Shown here in pieces: positions 6,389 through 14,437 of a stretch of 17,810 bases of DNA (position 1 is the stretch's first letter; each line of letters starts with the position of its first letter). Below the pieces are notes generated by a model. That model was given only the letters and a program-made list of their open reading frames with translations. It had not been told where the DNA came from and ran no database searches. A program made the translations under genes and the position numbers. This DNA comes from DATKCN01 sp035513175 (GTDB lineage Bacteria > Chloroflexota > Chloroflexia > Thermomicrobiales > CFX8). The DNA lies in NCBI GenBank assembly GCA_035513175.1, contig DATKCN010000264.1:1-17810 (forward strand), given 5' to 3'.

Positions 6389-8710
6389 GTGGCAACAGGC
6401 ACGGAGGCCGCATCGCGGCAGGTTGGACGGCCACTGCGGCGCGCGGCAGACCGCGCGCTCGTCACCGGCAATGGTCGGTTCGTCGATGATCTGCTGCCTC
6501 CCGGCACGCTGCACGTCGTCTTCGTCCGGTCCCCCTTCGCGCACGCGGACATCGTGTCAGTAGATACATCCGCCGCCGTAGCGGCCCCTGGTGTCGTGGC
6601 CGTCGTTACCGGACATGACCTGTCCGCATGGATGAAGCCCACGCCTATCCAGGACCCGGCCATGCTCCCCAACCGACCCCTCACCCGTCACTCGATCGCC
6701 TCGGACCGCGTCCGGTTTGCCGGGGAAGCCGTCGCCGCAGTTATCGCCGAATCCACTGCTGTCGCCCACGACGCGGCCGAGCTGGTCGACGTTGAGTACC
6801 ATGAGCTGCCCGCCGTCACGACCGCTGAGGCCGCTGCCATGCCGAACGCGCCGATCATCCATGACGGCTGGGACTCCAATATCGCGTACCACATGCACGC
6901 CGGGGACGGAGACGTGGACGCGGCCCTCGCGGCGGCGCAACACGTCGTCCGCCTGCGACTCGTCCAGCCGCGCGTCGCGTCGATGTACATCGAGCCGAAA
7001 GCGGTGCTGGCCAGCTTCGACCCGATCGCCGAACGTCTCACCGTCTGGGCGTCGACGCAGACGCCGCACGGCATGCGCACGCAGATCGCCGCCGCGCTCT
7101 CGATGCCCGAGCCCCACATCCGCGTCGTCGCGCCCGATGTCGGCGGCGCGTTCGGAACCAAAGGACGCCACGCGCCCGACTATCTGTTCGTCGCCGCCGC
7201 GTCCCGCAAGCTTCGTCGCCCGGTGACCTGGAGCGAAACGCGCAGCGAGTACTTCCGCATCGCCAATCAGGGACGCGATCAGGTGCAGGAGATCGAGGCG
7301 GCGGTCGAGGCCGACGGCACGATTACCGGCCTGAAGGTCAAGGCGTGGGTCAACTGCGGAGCGCACAACGCGTCCACCCACGGTCAGCGCACGCTCATCA
7401 TGTCTGGCGGCGCCTACCGCATTCCCAACCTCACCACCGATGTGTACGGCGTCATGACGACGACGACCCCAACCGGCCCATACCGTGGCGCCGGGCGTCC
7501 AGAAGCATCCTACATGGTCGAGCGGCTGATCGAGGAGATCGCCCGCGTTACCGGCATTGACTCCATCGCGCTGCGGCGCCGCAATTTCATCCCGCCCGAT
7601 GAGTTTCCCTATCGCGCTGCAACCGGCGTCACGTACGACAGCGGCGACTACGGTCGCGCCCTCGATGTCGCGCTGAGCGCGCTCGACAGCGGGGACACGC
7701 CAGGTAAGCTCGATGACCTGCGCGCCAGCGGGCTGCTCGTCGGCGTCGGCGTCGCGGTCTTCGTCGAGCCATCCGGCGGCGGCTGGGACAGCGCCGAGGT
7801 GCGCGTGTCTCCCTCCGGCGGCGTCACCGTCCTGCTCGGCGTCTCGCCACACGGTCAGGGCACGGATGTCGGCATCGCTCAGCTCGTCGCCGATGAGCTG
7901 GGCCTGGCGACCGACCAGATTCAGATCGTCGCCAGCGACACGGATGTCACCCCGCAGGGCATCGGCACTTTCGGGTCGCGCAGCATGGCGGTCGGCGGCA
8001 GCGCGGCCATTGGCGCGTCGCGCAAGGTCGCGGCGAAGATGTGCCGCATCGCCGCAGCCATGCTCGAGGTCGCGCCGGATGACATAGAGCTGGCCGAAGG
8101 CGGCGCGCGCGTGATCGGCTCGCCCGACCAGTCGCTCCCATTCGCCCGCGTCGCGACGGCGGCGCACGCCATGGGCCACATCCCCGGCGCAATCGAGCCG
8201 GGGCTGAACGAAACGTCGTTCTTCATGAGCGAGGGCAATCAGTTCCCATTCGGCGTGCACGTCGCCGTCGTCTCGATCGACCCCGAGACGGGCAAGGCGA
8301 CCGTCGAACGTTTCATCGGCGTGGACGACTGCGGCGCGGTCATCAACCCGCTGATGGTCGAGGGACAGGTGCACGGCGGGCTGGCGCAAGGCTTCGGGCA
8401 GGCATTGTGGGAACAGGTCGTCTTCGACGACAGCGGCCAGCTCGTTACTGGCTCGCTGATGGACTATGCCGTCCCGCACGCCGACCAGCTGCCATCATTT
8501 GAGCTGGATCACACCGAGACGCCCAGCCCGCTCACCCCGCACGGCGCAAAGGGCGTCGGCGAAGCCGGCACGACCGGCGCGCCCCCTGCCATAGTCAACG
8601 CCGTACTGGACGCGCTCCGCCCGCTCGGCGTCCACCACATCGACATGCCGCTCGCATCAGAGAAAATCTGGCGCGCTATCCAGACCGCACACACCGCCAC
8701 CCGCTCGTAG
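6389..8710 (+). CDS. Second molybdenum hydroxylase large subunit, form II CoxL-like
   Basis: A complete 773-residue molybdopterin-binding catalytic subunit of the xanthine-oxidase family. Order of features: N-terminal aldehyde oxidase/xanthine dehydrogenase a/b hammerhead domain (about 25-135), then the molybdopterin-binding domains with DVGGAFGTKG near 250-259, the active-site loop PYRGAGR at 364-370, and GAKGVGEAGT with the catalytic glutamate at 725. PYRGAGR resembles the AYRGAGR of form II (OMP) CoxL-like proteins and lacks the copper-ligating cysteine of form I AYRCSFR, so true CO oxidation is doubtful and another substrate is likely. The start is GTG 6389 with AGGGGGA upstream. No FAD or iron-sulfur subunit gene adjoins it; it may share those of the upstream enzyme. 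A hairpin follows directly after the stop. Confidence 0.93.
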   Translation: MATGTEAASRQVGRPLRRAADRALVTGNGRFVDDLLPPGTLHVVFVRSPFAHADIVSVDTSAAVAAPGVVAVVTGHDLSAWMKPTPIQDPAMLPNRPLTRHSIASDRVRFAGEAVAAVIAESTAVAHDAAELVDVEYHELPAVTTAEAAAMPNAPIIHDGWDSNIAYHMHAGDGDVDAALAAAQHVVRLRLVQPRVASMYIEPKAVLASFDPIAERLTVWASTQTPHGMRTQIAAALSMPEPHIRVVAPDVGGAFGTKGRHAPDYLFVAAASRKLRRPVTWSETRSEYFRIANQGRDQVQEIEAAVEADGTITGLKVKAWVNCGAHNASTHGQRTLIMSGGAYRIPNLTTDVYGVMTTTTPTGPYRGAGRPEASYMVERLIEEIARVTGIDSIALRRRNFIPPDEFPYRAATGVTYDSGDYGRALDVALSALDSGDTPGKLDDLRASGLLVGVGVAVFVEPSGGGWDSAEVRVSPSGGVTVLLGVSPHGQGTDVGIAQLVADELGLATDQIQIVASDTDVTPQGIGTFGSRSMAVGGSAAIGASRKVAAKMCRIAAAMLEVAPDDIELAEGGARVIGSPDQSLPFARVATAAHAMGHIPGAIEPGLNETSFFMSEGNQFPFGVHVAVVSIDPETGKATVERFIGVDDCGAVINPLMVEGQVHGGLAQGFGQALWEQVVFDDSGQLVTGSLMDYAVPHADQLPSFELDHTETPSPLTPHGAKGVGEAGTTGAPPAIVNAVLDALRPLGVHHIDMPLASEKIWRAIQTAHTATRS

Positions 8711-8730
8711 GGGCGCATGGCAATGCGCCC
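8711..8730 (+). repeat. Perfect 8-bp palindrome directly after the coxL-like stop
   Basis: GGGCGCAT (8711-8718) and ATGCGCCC (8723-8730) flank GGCA. It abuts the TAG stop of the second large subunit gene and is not followed by a T-run. It could be a REP-like intergenic palindrome or a 3'-end stabilising hairpin; a genome-wide copy count would tell which. Confidence 0.5.
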
Positions 8731-8785
8731 TGCCGGCCACCACGCCCCGGCTCGGCAGCATAACGTCCAACCCCAACGTATCGAT

Positions 8786-8819
8786 GCGACGCGCCGAGAC
8801 CCAGGCCCCGGCGCGTCGC
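8786..8819. terminator. 10-bp hairpin between the convergent cox and ccm blocks
   Basis: GCGACGCGCC (8786-8795) pairs perfectly with GGCGCGTCGC (8810-8819) around a 14-nt loop. It lies 75 nt after the coxL-like stop and 56 nt after the ccmD stop, so it could end transcription from both sides. There is no T-run on either strand. Nothing else is seen in 8731-8875. Confidence 0.45.
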
Positions 8820-8875
8820 CACAGCCCTGCGAGACCAGGCACGCCGTCCCGCCAGACACAATCCCGCGCGGGCCC

Positions 8876-9013
8876 TCAGTCCTTGTCGTCGTCGAGCGCC
8901 CGCACCTCGTCCCGCAACGACCGCACCTGCTGCGACACGTACAGCAGATAGCCCGCGATCGCCAGCCAAGTGACCGCGAAGGCTGCGAAGAGATACCCGA
9001 GGTTGCCGTCCAC
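8876..9013 (-). CDS. ccmD: CcmD, small heme-exporter subunit
   Basis: A 45-residue single-pass membrane protein beginning MDGNLGYLFAAF. Hydrophobic residues about 5-26 form one membrane helix, followed by a charged cytoplasmic tail rich in Arg, Asp and Glu (VRSLRDEVRALDDDKD). This is the architecture of CcmD, which holds CcmC and CcmE together with CcmAB for release of heme-loaded CcmE. The start is GTG 9013 with AAGGAG at 9019-9024 five nt upstream; the codon follows the ccmC stop with no gap. Position as last gene of the ccm operon behind ccmC matches the usual ccmABCD order. Assignment rests on size, topology and position, as CcmD sequences are poorly conserved. Confidence 0.85.
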   Translation of the reverse strand: MDGNLGYLFAAFAVTWLAIAGYLLYVSQQVRSLRDEVRALDDDKD

Positions 9014-9820
9014 TTACGCTCCTTCGATCAGTGACGAGGAATCAGGCGCTAACGCGTCGGGTCTCGATCGCGGCTGCCCGGAGACGGTTTCCCCGCGCAA
9101 CAGCGACGACAGCTCCCGGTCTTCCAGCATGTCCTTGACTGATTCAATCTGCATGCGCTGGATGATCAAATGACCGAACAGCAGCATGAACCCAATGAAG
9201 CACACCAGCAGCGTCGCCAGCATCGAGTTCGGCAGGTTCGGTCCCGCCATGTTAATGACGACTGGCTCCGGGTGCAGCGAGCGCCACCACGTCACCGACA
9301 TGTGGATAATCGGCACATCTACCATACCGACAATGCCAAGCACCGCCGCGTGCCGCGCGCCCCGTTCCCGATCGCCCGCGTAGGCCCGGATCATGTAGTA
9401 GCCGAGGTAGATGAACCACAGGATCAACGTCGTCGTCAGCCGCGCGTCCCATTCCCACCAGGCGCCCCAGATCGGTCGTCCCCAGATCGAGCCGGTGAGC
9501 AGCGTCAGCGACGTGAACAGCAGACCCAGCTCTGCTGACGAGCGCGCGAGGCGATCCATCGTTGCGCTGCGCTTCCAGAGATAGCCCACACTGCCAACGA
9601 ACAGGAAGGCCGCGGACATGTACGCCAGCCATGCCATCGGAGCGTGCACGTACAGGATGCGTTGCGCGTCCCCCTGCACCCGGTCCGCCGGAGCGTAGAC
9701 GAACGCCATGAAGATGCCCGCCGTCAGCACGATCACGGATGATGCCGCGAACAGGCGGCCCGCCAGGTCCATCCGATCGGACATGGCGCCGCGTGCGGCC
9801 GCTTCGGGAGATGTCGGCAC
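9014..9820 (-). CDS. ccmC: Heme handling protein CcmC
   Basis: A 268-residue integral membrane protein of the heme handling family that presents heme to CcmE on the outer face of the membrane. The tryptophan-rich WWD domain is clear: IWGAWWEWDARLT around 117-129. The two axial heme-ligand histidines of the family are present as His59 (LYVHAPMAW) and His173 (IIHMSVTWW). Six hydrophobic segments are visible. The C-terminal tail after about residue 230 is longer and hydrophilic. The start is taken as GTG 9820, for which ggagga in the ccmB 3' end lies about 10 nt upstream; ATG 9784 is an alternative but has no ribosome binding site. ccmB ends 6 nt upstream, ccmD starts directly after the stop. 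Confidence 0.95.
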   Translation of the reverse strand: MPTSPEAAARGAMSDRMDLAGRLFAASSVIVLTAGIFMAFVYAPADRVQGDAQRILYVHAPMAWLAYMSAAFLFVGSVGYLWKRSATMDRLARSSAELGLLFTSLTLLTGSIWGRPIWGAWWEWDARLTTTLILWFIYLGYYMIRAYAGDRERGARHAAVLGIVGMVDVPIIHMSVTWWRSLHPEPVVINMAGPNLPNSMLATLLVCFIGFMLLFGHLIIQRMQIESVKDMLEDRELSSLLRGETVSGQPRSRPDALAPDSSSLIEGA

Positions 9821-9826
9821 GGGGAT

Positions 9827-10486
9827 TCAGTCCTCCAGGACAACGTCGAACAGCAGGTAGGACATCGTGACGAAAATCACGTCGAACACGACGATCAAAT
9901 TAAACCACGGCCACGCGTCTCCAGAGTTCCCCTGAAGCTCGAGCGTGGTGGCCTGCACCGTCGCGATGACGACCGGAATGGCCAGCGGGAATAGCAGCAG
10001 CGGCATCAGGATTTCCCGCGCCCGCGTCGTTGACACCAGCGCAGAGAACAACGTTCCCAGTCCCGCGATGCCGAGCGAGCCTGCGATCGCAATTGCCAGC
10101 ACCATCGGCGACAAAGCCGGCAGGTCGTACAACGCAGCAAACACCGGCAGCGAAATCGCCTGCACGACGGCAATGAACAGCACGTTCGAGATCAGCTTCC
10201 CGGCGAAGATCACCCCCCCGTCGATCGGACAGAGCGTCAATGCCTCCAACGTGCCCCGTTCGCGCTCGATCGCCAGCGAACGTCCCAGCCCCAGCATCGC
10301 GGCGAACAGGAAGGCAATCCACAGACCGCCGGCGCCACTTGCCTCCTTCTGCTCCCCGCTCAGGTCAAAGGCGAAATTGAGGGTAACGATCGTAATCAGC
10401 GCGAACACCGCCATCGCGCCTACGAACTCGCGACCACGGAACTCGACGGTCAGATCCTTCCAGATCAGCGCCCCGATCCGCCGCAC
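9827..10486 (-). CDS. ccmB: Heme exporter membrane subunit CcmB
   Basis: A 219-residue polytopic membrane protein, the permease partner of the ATPase CcmA in the CcmAB(CD) complex, which uses ATP to free heme-loaded CcmE from CcmC. The N-terminus (RRIGALIWKDLTVEFRGRE) and the cytosolic loop LAIERERGTLEALTLCP (about 72-88) with the following GKLISN are characteristic of CcmB. About six membrane segments can be counted. GTG 10486 begins one base after the ccmA stop, so the two are tightly coupled. Length is normal for the family (about 220). Confidence 0.93.
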   Translation of the reverse strand: MRRIGALIWKDLTVEFRGREFVGAMAVFALITIVTLNFAFDLSGEQKEASGAGGLWIAFLFAAMLGLGRSLAIERERGTLEALTLCPIDGGVIFAGKLISNVLFIAVVQAISLPVFAALYDLPALSPMVLAIAIAGSLGIAGLGTLFSALVSTTRAREILMPLLLFPLAIPVVIATVQATTLELQGNSGDAWPWFNLIVVFDVIFVTMSYLLFDVVLED

Positions 10487-10487
10487 G

Positions 10488-11228
10488 TCAGGCCTCGACC
10501 GATTCGGCCGCGTCGATCATCATCTCTGCCACATCCGCGCCGACGATGTGCTTCGCATTCGCGTCAAGCTCGATCCGGCCTTCGCGAATGACAACCACGC
10601 GCGTCGCGACGAGCAGCGCGAGCTCGAGCGAATGCGTGGTGAACAACAGGCTGCCGCCCCGGTCCACCTGCCCGCGCATGACGCTGGAGAGTGCCTCCCG
10701 CCCGACGGCGTCGAGACCGGTGTCCGGTTCATCAAGGATCAGCGCCGCGGGCTCGTGAAGTGTCGCCCGCGCGATGTTGAGCCGCTGCAGCAGCCCGCGC
10801 GAGAGCTCGCCGGCCCGCTGCCCGGCTCGCTCTGTCAGCCCAACCCGCTCGAGCGCGGCAGACACGACCCGCTCCCGATCGGCGACGTTGAACATCGTCG
10901 CGAAGAACCACAGGTTCTCCCGGCAGGTCAGCTCGCGATAGACATATGGCTGGTGCGCCACAATGCCGATCCGAGCGCGGACCTGCCGCCGCTCAGCCCA
11001 GGCGTCCACGCCGAACGCCATCACGTTCCCACGCGTCGGTCTGGTCAGCGTTGCCGCCAGCCGGAGCACCGTGGTCTTGCCGGCGCCGTTCGCGCCGAGC
11101 AATGCGATGGCTTCTCCGCCCGCCAGCGCGAAGCTGACGTCTCGCAGGACGACGCGGGCCCCGAATCGCTTGTACACGTTGGAAAGCTGGATGAACGCGG
11201 CCTCGGCCTGCACGTTAGACGACGTCAC
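10488..11228 (-). CDS. ccmA: Heme exporter ATPase CcmA
   Basis: A 246-residue ABC ATPase of the cytochrome c maturation complex. Walker A GANGAGKT (45-52), Q-loop Gln93, Walker B LILDEP (163-168) and the H-loop His199 (TTHS) are intact. The ABC signature is LSRGLLQR (142-149), closer to the SRGM type of ABC-2 exporters than to LSGGQ. It is somewhat longer than proteobacterial CcmA (about 205). The first 14 nt overlap the 3' end of the small membrane ORF upstream, and ccmB starts one base after the stop. Confidence 0.93.
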   Translation of the reverse strand: MTSSNVQAEAAFIQLSNVYKRFGARVVLRDVSFALAGGEAIALLGANGAGKTTVLRLAATLTRPTRGNVMAFGVDAWAERRQVRARIGIVAHQPYVYRELTCRENLWFFATMFNVADRERVVSAALERVGLTERAGQRAGELSRGLLQRLNIARATLHEPAALILDEPDTGLDAVGREALSSVMRGQVDRGGSLLFTTHSLELALLVATRVVVIREGRIELDANAKHIVGADVAEMMIDAAESVEA

Positions 11229-11466
11229 TGCTCACGCGCCGGGCCGCGATCGCGGGCTGATCGTTCTCCGGCTCGCCCTGCTGAAGATCGCCGGACGCTT
11301 CGTCGCCGGAGGCTGGCGCCGGATCGTAGGATTCCTGCTCGTCCCGCGGCAGCGCGGCGGCGTCGAGCAGCGCGACATCACACTTGGCTCTCAGAATCGG
11401 CTCGAGCACGAACAGAAACACGACGACGGCTATGACCACGAGACCGGCCAGCGCGAGTGTCGTCAT
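11215..11466 (-). CDS. Small single-pass membrane protein of the ccm operon, unassigned
   Basis: An 83-residue protein that I cannot place by sequence. Residues 5-22 are a strongly hydrophobic membrane anchor, followed by LEPILRAK, one cysteine (Cys29) and a Pro/Glu/Asp-rich, probably disordered tail to the end. Its ATG overlaps the ccmH stop (ATGA) and its 3' end overlaps the ccmA start by 14 nt, so it is translated inside the operon and is unlikely to be spurious. The place directly behind ccmH and the anchor ending in a Pro-Leu-Arg-like pattern recall the N-terminus of CcmI, but the second membrane helix and the TPR domain of CcmI are missing. A reduced CcmI-like scaffold is a guess. Confidence 0.7.
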   Translation of the reverse strand: MTTLALAGLVVIAVVVFLFVLEPILRAKCDVALLDAAALPRDEQESYDPAPASGDEASGDLQQGEPENDQPAIAARRVSSDVV

Positions 11467-11939
11467 CGACTCGCCGCCTCGTTCCCGTGTGAGAGCACGT
11501 CACGCGCGATCGCGTCCAGCTCCTCGTCATGGTCATCGACAGCTGCAGTCACCGGAAGTCGGGTGCGCTCGCGGAGGTAGGTCACGACCACGGCAGCGCC
11601 GACCAGCACCACGGCGACCGGCATCCACCACAACCCAAGCCCGATGCCGGACTTCGGCGGATCGGCGAGGATGGAAACGCCATAGCGCGCCACGAAGTAG
11701 TCCAGAATCTGCTGGTCGCTCTCCCCGGCCTGCACCTTCTCCTCGATGATGCCCCTGATCTGCCGCGCCAGCTCCGAATTGCTGTCCGCCACCGACTGGC
11801 CCGCGCAGACCGGGCAGTGCAGACGCCGCGACAGCTCCAATGTGCGCGGCGAGTAGACATCCTGCGCGGACGCGGACATCACGACACCCAACACCGCGAG
11901 CGCCGCGAACAGCACGGACAGGCTACGTCGTCGCTTCAC
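11463..11939 (-). CDS. ccmH: Cytochrome c maturation thiol oxidoreductase CcmH
   Basis: A 158-residue membrane-anchored protein acting outside the cytoplasmic membrane on the thiols of apocytochrome c. It has an N-terminal signal sequence (basic start, hydrophobic 8-22, SASAQ cleavage-like site), the active-site motif LHCPVC with Cys42 and Cys45, the three-helix domain of the family (about 50-90), and a C-terminal membrane helix at about 101-121 with a short acidic tail. Length matches a stand-alone CcmH/CycL without the fused CcmI part. Its start overlaps the ccmF 3' end by 17 nt and its stop overlaps the next ORF in ATGA form. Confidence 0.94.
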   Translation of the reverse strand: MKRRRSLSVLFAALAVLGVVMSASAQDVYSPRTLELSRRLHCPVCAGQSVADSNSELARQIRGIIEEKVQAGESDQQILDYFVARYGVSILADPPKSGIGLGLWWMPVAVVLVGAAVVVTYLRERTRLPVTAAVDDHDEELDAIARDVLSHGNEAASR

Positions 11940-13953
11940 CCGCCTGCCTCCCCCGTGCTGGCGCCGTGACCGCGACCCGGCGTGCTTGCGGCGCCGGCCA
12001 GAAGATCGCCACCATGCCCAGCAGGTACACCGCGCCGCCGGCCCATATCCACGTCACCATCGGATTCACGAAGACGTGCAACTGTGCCGCGCCGGCGTCG
12101 TTCCAATCAACCAGCATCACGTAGACGTCGTCAAACCCGACCGTGTTGACGGCCACCTGGGTCGTCGGCTGCTGCTCGAAGCCTCGGTAGAAGAAGCGCT
12201 TGGCCTGCATCGAGCCCTGGCTGGAGCCGTTCGTAGACACGTCGATGTGTGCCGTAATGACCCGCGCCGATGGCGTAGCCCTGGCCAGCGACCCGGTCTG
12301 GCCCTCGAATCGCTCCGTCTCCGTGAGGCGGTTCATCGTCAATGTGTAGCCCGCGATCTCGATCGACTCGCCGGGATTCAGCACGACCTGTCGTTCCGAC
12401 TGGAAGAACGTCGACGCCACGATGCCGATCGCGATCACCGCGACGCCCAGGTGCACGATGTAGCCACCGTAGCGTCGCGGTTCGCGTCGCAGCAGCCGGA
12501 ACACCGCCACCGCAAAGGAATCCCCTGCGTTTTTCTGCCTGAGTTGCGCGCCGCGCCAGTACTCGATTGCGACCGCGGATATGGCGAACACGGCTCCGGC
12601 GAACCCCGCCGCCGCCATCGGCTGCCCGAACAGCAGCAGCACGACGAACACCGTCACCGTGGCAATCGCGAGTGGCCCCCGCAATATCCGTAGCAGTGGG
12701 CGCAAGGGTGACTGCCGCCATGCCAGCAGCGGACCGATGCCCATCAGGATTAACAGCGCCAGGAAGAGTGGGCCGTTGACCTGGTTGTAGAATGGCGGTC
12801 CGACCGTCATGGTTGTGCCCCGCACGGCCTCGGAGATCAGAGGGTAAACCGTGCCCCAGAACGTCGCGAACGCGATGCCCGCGAAAATGAGGTTATTGAG
12901 CAGGAAGCCTGACTCCCTGGAGAGCATCGAATCGAATGTGCTTTCCGCCTGCATCGCCGGCAGGCGATAGGCGATCAGCCCCACCGACAGAGCGATGATC
13001 GCGATCAGGAATCCCAGAAAGTAGGGCCCGATCTCGGAGATGGCGAACGAGTGCACCGACTGCAGCATTCCGCTGCGCACGATGAACGTGCCGAATATCG
13101 CCAGCACATAGCTTGCCAGGAGCAGCCCGATGTTCCACACCTTCAGCATGCCCCGACGTTCCTGCACGATGATCGAGTGGATGAACGCCGTCGCCAGCAA
13201 CCACGGCAACAGCGAGACGTTCTCGACCGGGTCCCATCCCCAGTAGCCGCCCCAGCCCAGCACGTGATACGCCCACCAGCCCCCGAGAAAGATCCCCGTG
13301 CCGAGGATCGCCCACGACACCAGCGCCCAGCGCCGCACGAATCGCAGCCATTCGGTCGTCATTCTCCCGGTCAGCAGCGCCGCGACGGCGATCGAAAATG
13401 GAATGGCGAAGCTCGAGTATCCGGCCAGCAGCATCGGCGGGTGGATCAGCATGCCGGGGTCGCGTAGCAACGGGTTCAGCCCCCGGCCCTCCGACGGCGC
13501 CACCGGATTGAGCAGGAACGGCGTCGCGACGAAGCACAGCATGTAGAGCATGAACGCCTGCAACGCGAGAAACGTCGCGGCGGCGTACGGAACCAGCCGT
13601 GGAAAGCGCGGGCGGTTGCGGGCAAACGCGATCGATCCCAGCACGCCGGCCGCGATCGTCCAGAGCAGCAGGCTGCCCTCCTGCCCGCCGTAGAACGCCG
13701 TCACGACGTAGCGCATCGGCATGTCGGTGCTGGAGCGGGAGGATACGTAGGCGAAGCTGAAGTCGTGCGTGATGAACGCGATCATCAGCACCACCGCCGC
13801 GACGAACAACAGCACGGTGACGCCGATGACGGCCCGCACCCCCGCGATCGACAGCTCTGGGATGCGCCGTTTCTCGCCTATAACGTTCAGCGCAATCCCG
13901 AACAGTGACAGCGCGAATGCGACCAGCAACGCGCCGTGACCGAGGTGGGCCAT
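11923..13953 (-). CDS. ccmF: Cytochrome c heme lyase subunit CcmF
   Basis: A 676-residue polytopic membrane protein that takes heme from CcmE and, with CcmH, attaches it to the CXXCH cysteines of apocytochromes. The WWD domain is WGGYWGWD at 234-241, followed by PVENVSLLPWL. Four histidines sit where E. coli CcmF has its heme ligands: His171 (LIHPPMLL), His259, His301 (QSVHSF) and His501 (YIVHLG). A large extracytoplasmic domain with beta-strand character covers roughly 520-640, then a last membrane helix. Length is normal. ATG 13953 lies 19 nt behind ccmE with agggaa upstream; the 3' end overlaps ccmH. Confidence 0.96.
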   Translation of the reverse strand: MAHLGHGALLVAFALSLFGIALNVIGEKRRIPELSIAGVRAVIGVTVLLFVAAVVLMIAFITHDFSFAYVSSRSSTDMPMRYVVTAFYGGQEGSLLLWTIAAGVLGSIAFARNRPRFPRLVPYAAATFLALQAFMLYMLCFVATPFLLNPVAPSEGRGLNPLLRDPGMLIHPPMLLAGYSSFAIPFSIAVAALLTGRMTTEWLRFVRRWALVSWAILGTGIFLGGWWAYHVLGWGGYWGWDPVENVSLLPWLLATAFIHSIIVQERRGMLKVWNIGLLLASYVLAIFGTFIVRSGMLQSVHSFAISEIGPYFLGFLIAIIALSVGLIAYRLPAMQAESTFDSMLSRESGFLLNNLIFAGIAFATFWGTVYPLISEAVRGTTMTVGPPFYNQVNGPLFLALLILMGIGPLLAWRQSPLRPLLRILRGPLAIATVTVFVVLLLFGQPMAAAGFAGAVFAISAVAIEYWRGAQLRQKNAGDSFAVAVFRLLRREPRRYGGYIVHLGVAVIAIGIVASTFFQSERQVVLNPGESIEIAGYTLTMNRLTETERFEGQTGSLARATPSARVITAHIDVSTNGSSQGSMQAKRFFYRGFEQQPTTQVAVNTVGFDDVYVMLVDWNDAGAAQLHVFVNPMVTWIWAGGAVYLLGMVAIFWPAPQARRVAVTAPARGRQAGEATT

Positions 13954-13972
13954 GACGAAAGTTCCCTGCTAC

Positions 13973-14422
13973 TTATCCGGAAGGGCGGTCGGCTTCGAAG
14001 CGCGATGGGCACTTGGTCAGCAGCTTGTTGGCCACCAGCGTGCCGTCCGGTCCAATAGTGCCCTCGGCCACGACCTCGACTTCCTCGGAAAAGATGTCCG
14101 GGATGACGCCGCTGTATACCACCGGCAACGTGCCCTGACCGTCGGTCAGCGTAAAGCGCAGCTCACTTGACAGAGCCTCGCGCTGAATCGATCCCGCCAG
14201 CACGTCGCCACCGACCCGCACCAGTTCCCCGTCGAGCCCGCGACCGGACTCCTCCAACTCACTGACCGTGTGGAAGTAAGCCAGCGAGGAGCCCATCGCG
14301 TTGACCACCAGGAATCCGACCGCCGCGACCACGACGCCCGCGGCCACCAGCAGCTTGACGTTCAGCCACGGGTTGCGCCGCCGGACGGGCGTGATCTTCA
14401 GCGGTGTGGAGTCAGCGTCCAT
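13973..14422 (-). CDS. ccmE: Heme chaperone CcmE, cysteine type
   Basis: A 149-residue periplasm-facing heme chaperone. A single membrane anchor spans about 21-43, followed by the OB-fold beta-barrel domain (TVSELEE ... LRVGGDVLAGSI ... FTLTDGQGTLPVVYSGVIPDIF ... VVAEGTIGPDG) and a flexible C-terminal tail. The heme-attachment site is LLTKCPSRF: Cys138 stands where most CcmE proteins have the covalent heme histidine (HxxxY). Cysteine-type CcmE with CxxxY is known, for example in Desulfovibrio; here the tyrosine position is also changed, to Phe142. The gene lies 15 nt behind the CopD-like gene, with gagggt upstream of ATG 14422, and 19 nt before ccmF. Confidence 0.94.
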   Translation of the reverse strand: MDADSTPLKITPVRRRNPWLNVKLLVAAGVVVAAVGFLVVNAMGSSLAYFHTVSELEESGRGLDGELVRVGGDVLAGSIQREALSSELRFTLTDGQGTLPVVYSGVIPDIFSEEVEVVAEGTIGPDGTLVANKLLTKCPSRFEADRPSG

Positions 14423-14437
14423 CTCGGAACCCTCAAC

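Noticed and set aside
6557..8479. 640-codon open frame on the minus strand
   Set aside because: It is fully antisense to the second coxL-like gene, which has all family motifs; long antisense frames are expected in high-GC coding DNA, and its translation is Asp/Arg/Gly/Val-rich without recognisable domains.
8731..8875. A further small gene between the cox and ccm blocks
   Set aside because: Only short frames without ribosome binding sites; the stretch is a convergent intergenic region with a hairpin.
9945..11435. 496-codon open frame on the plus strand
   Set aside because: It runs antisense across ccmB and ccmA and into the small ORF behind ccmH; the minus-strand genes are supported by clear motifs.
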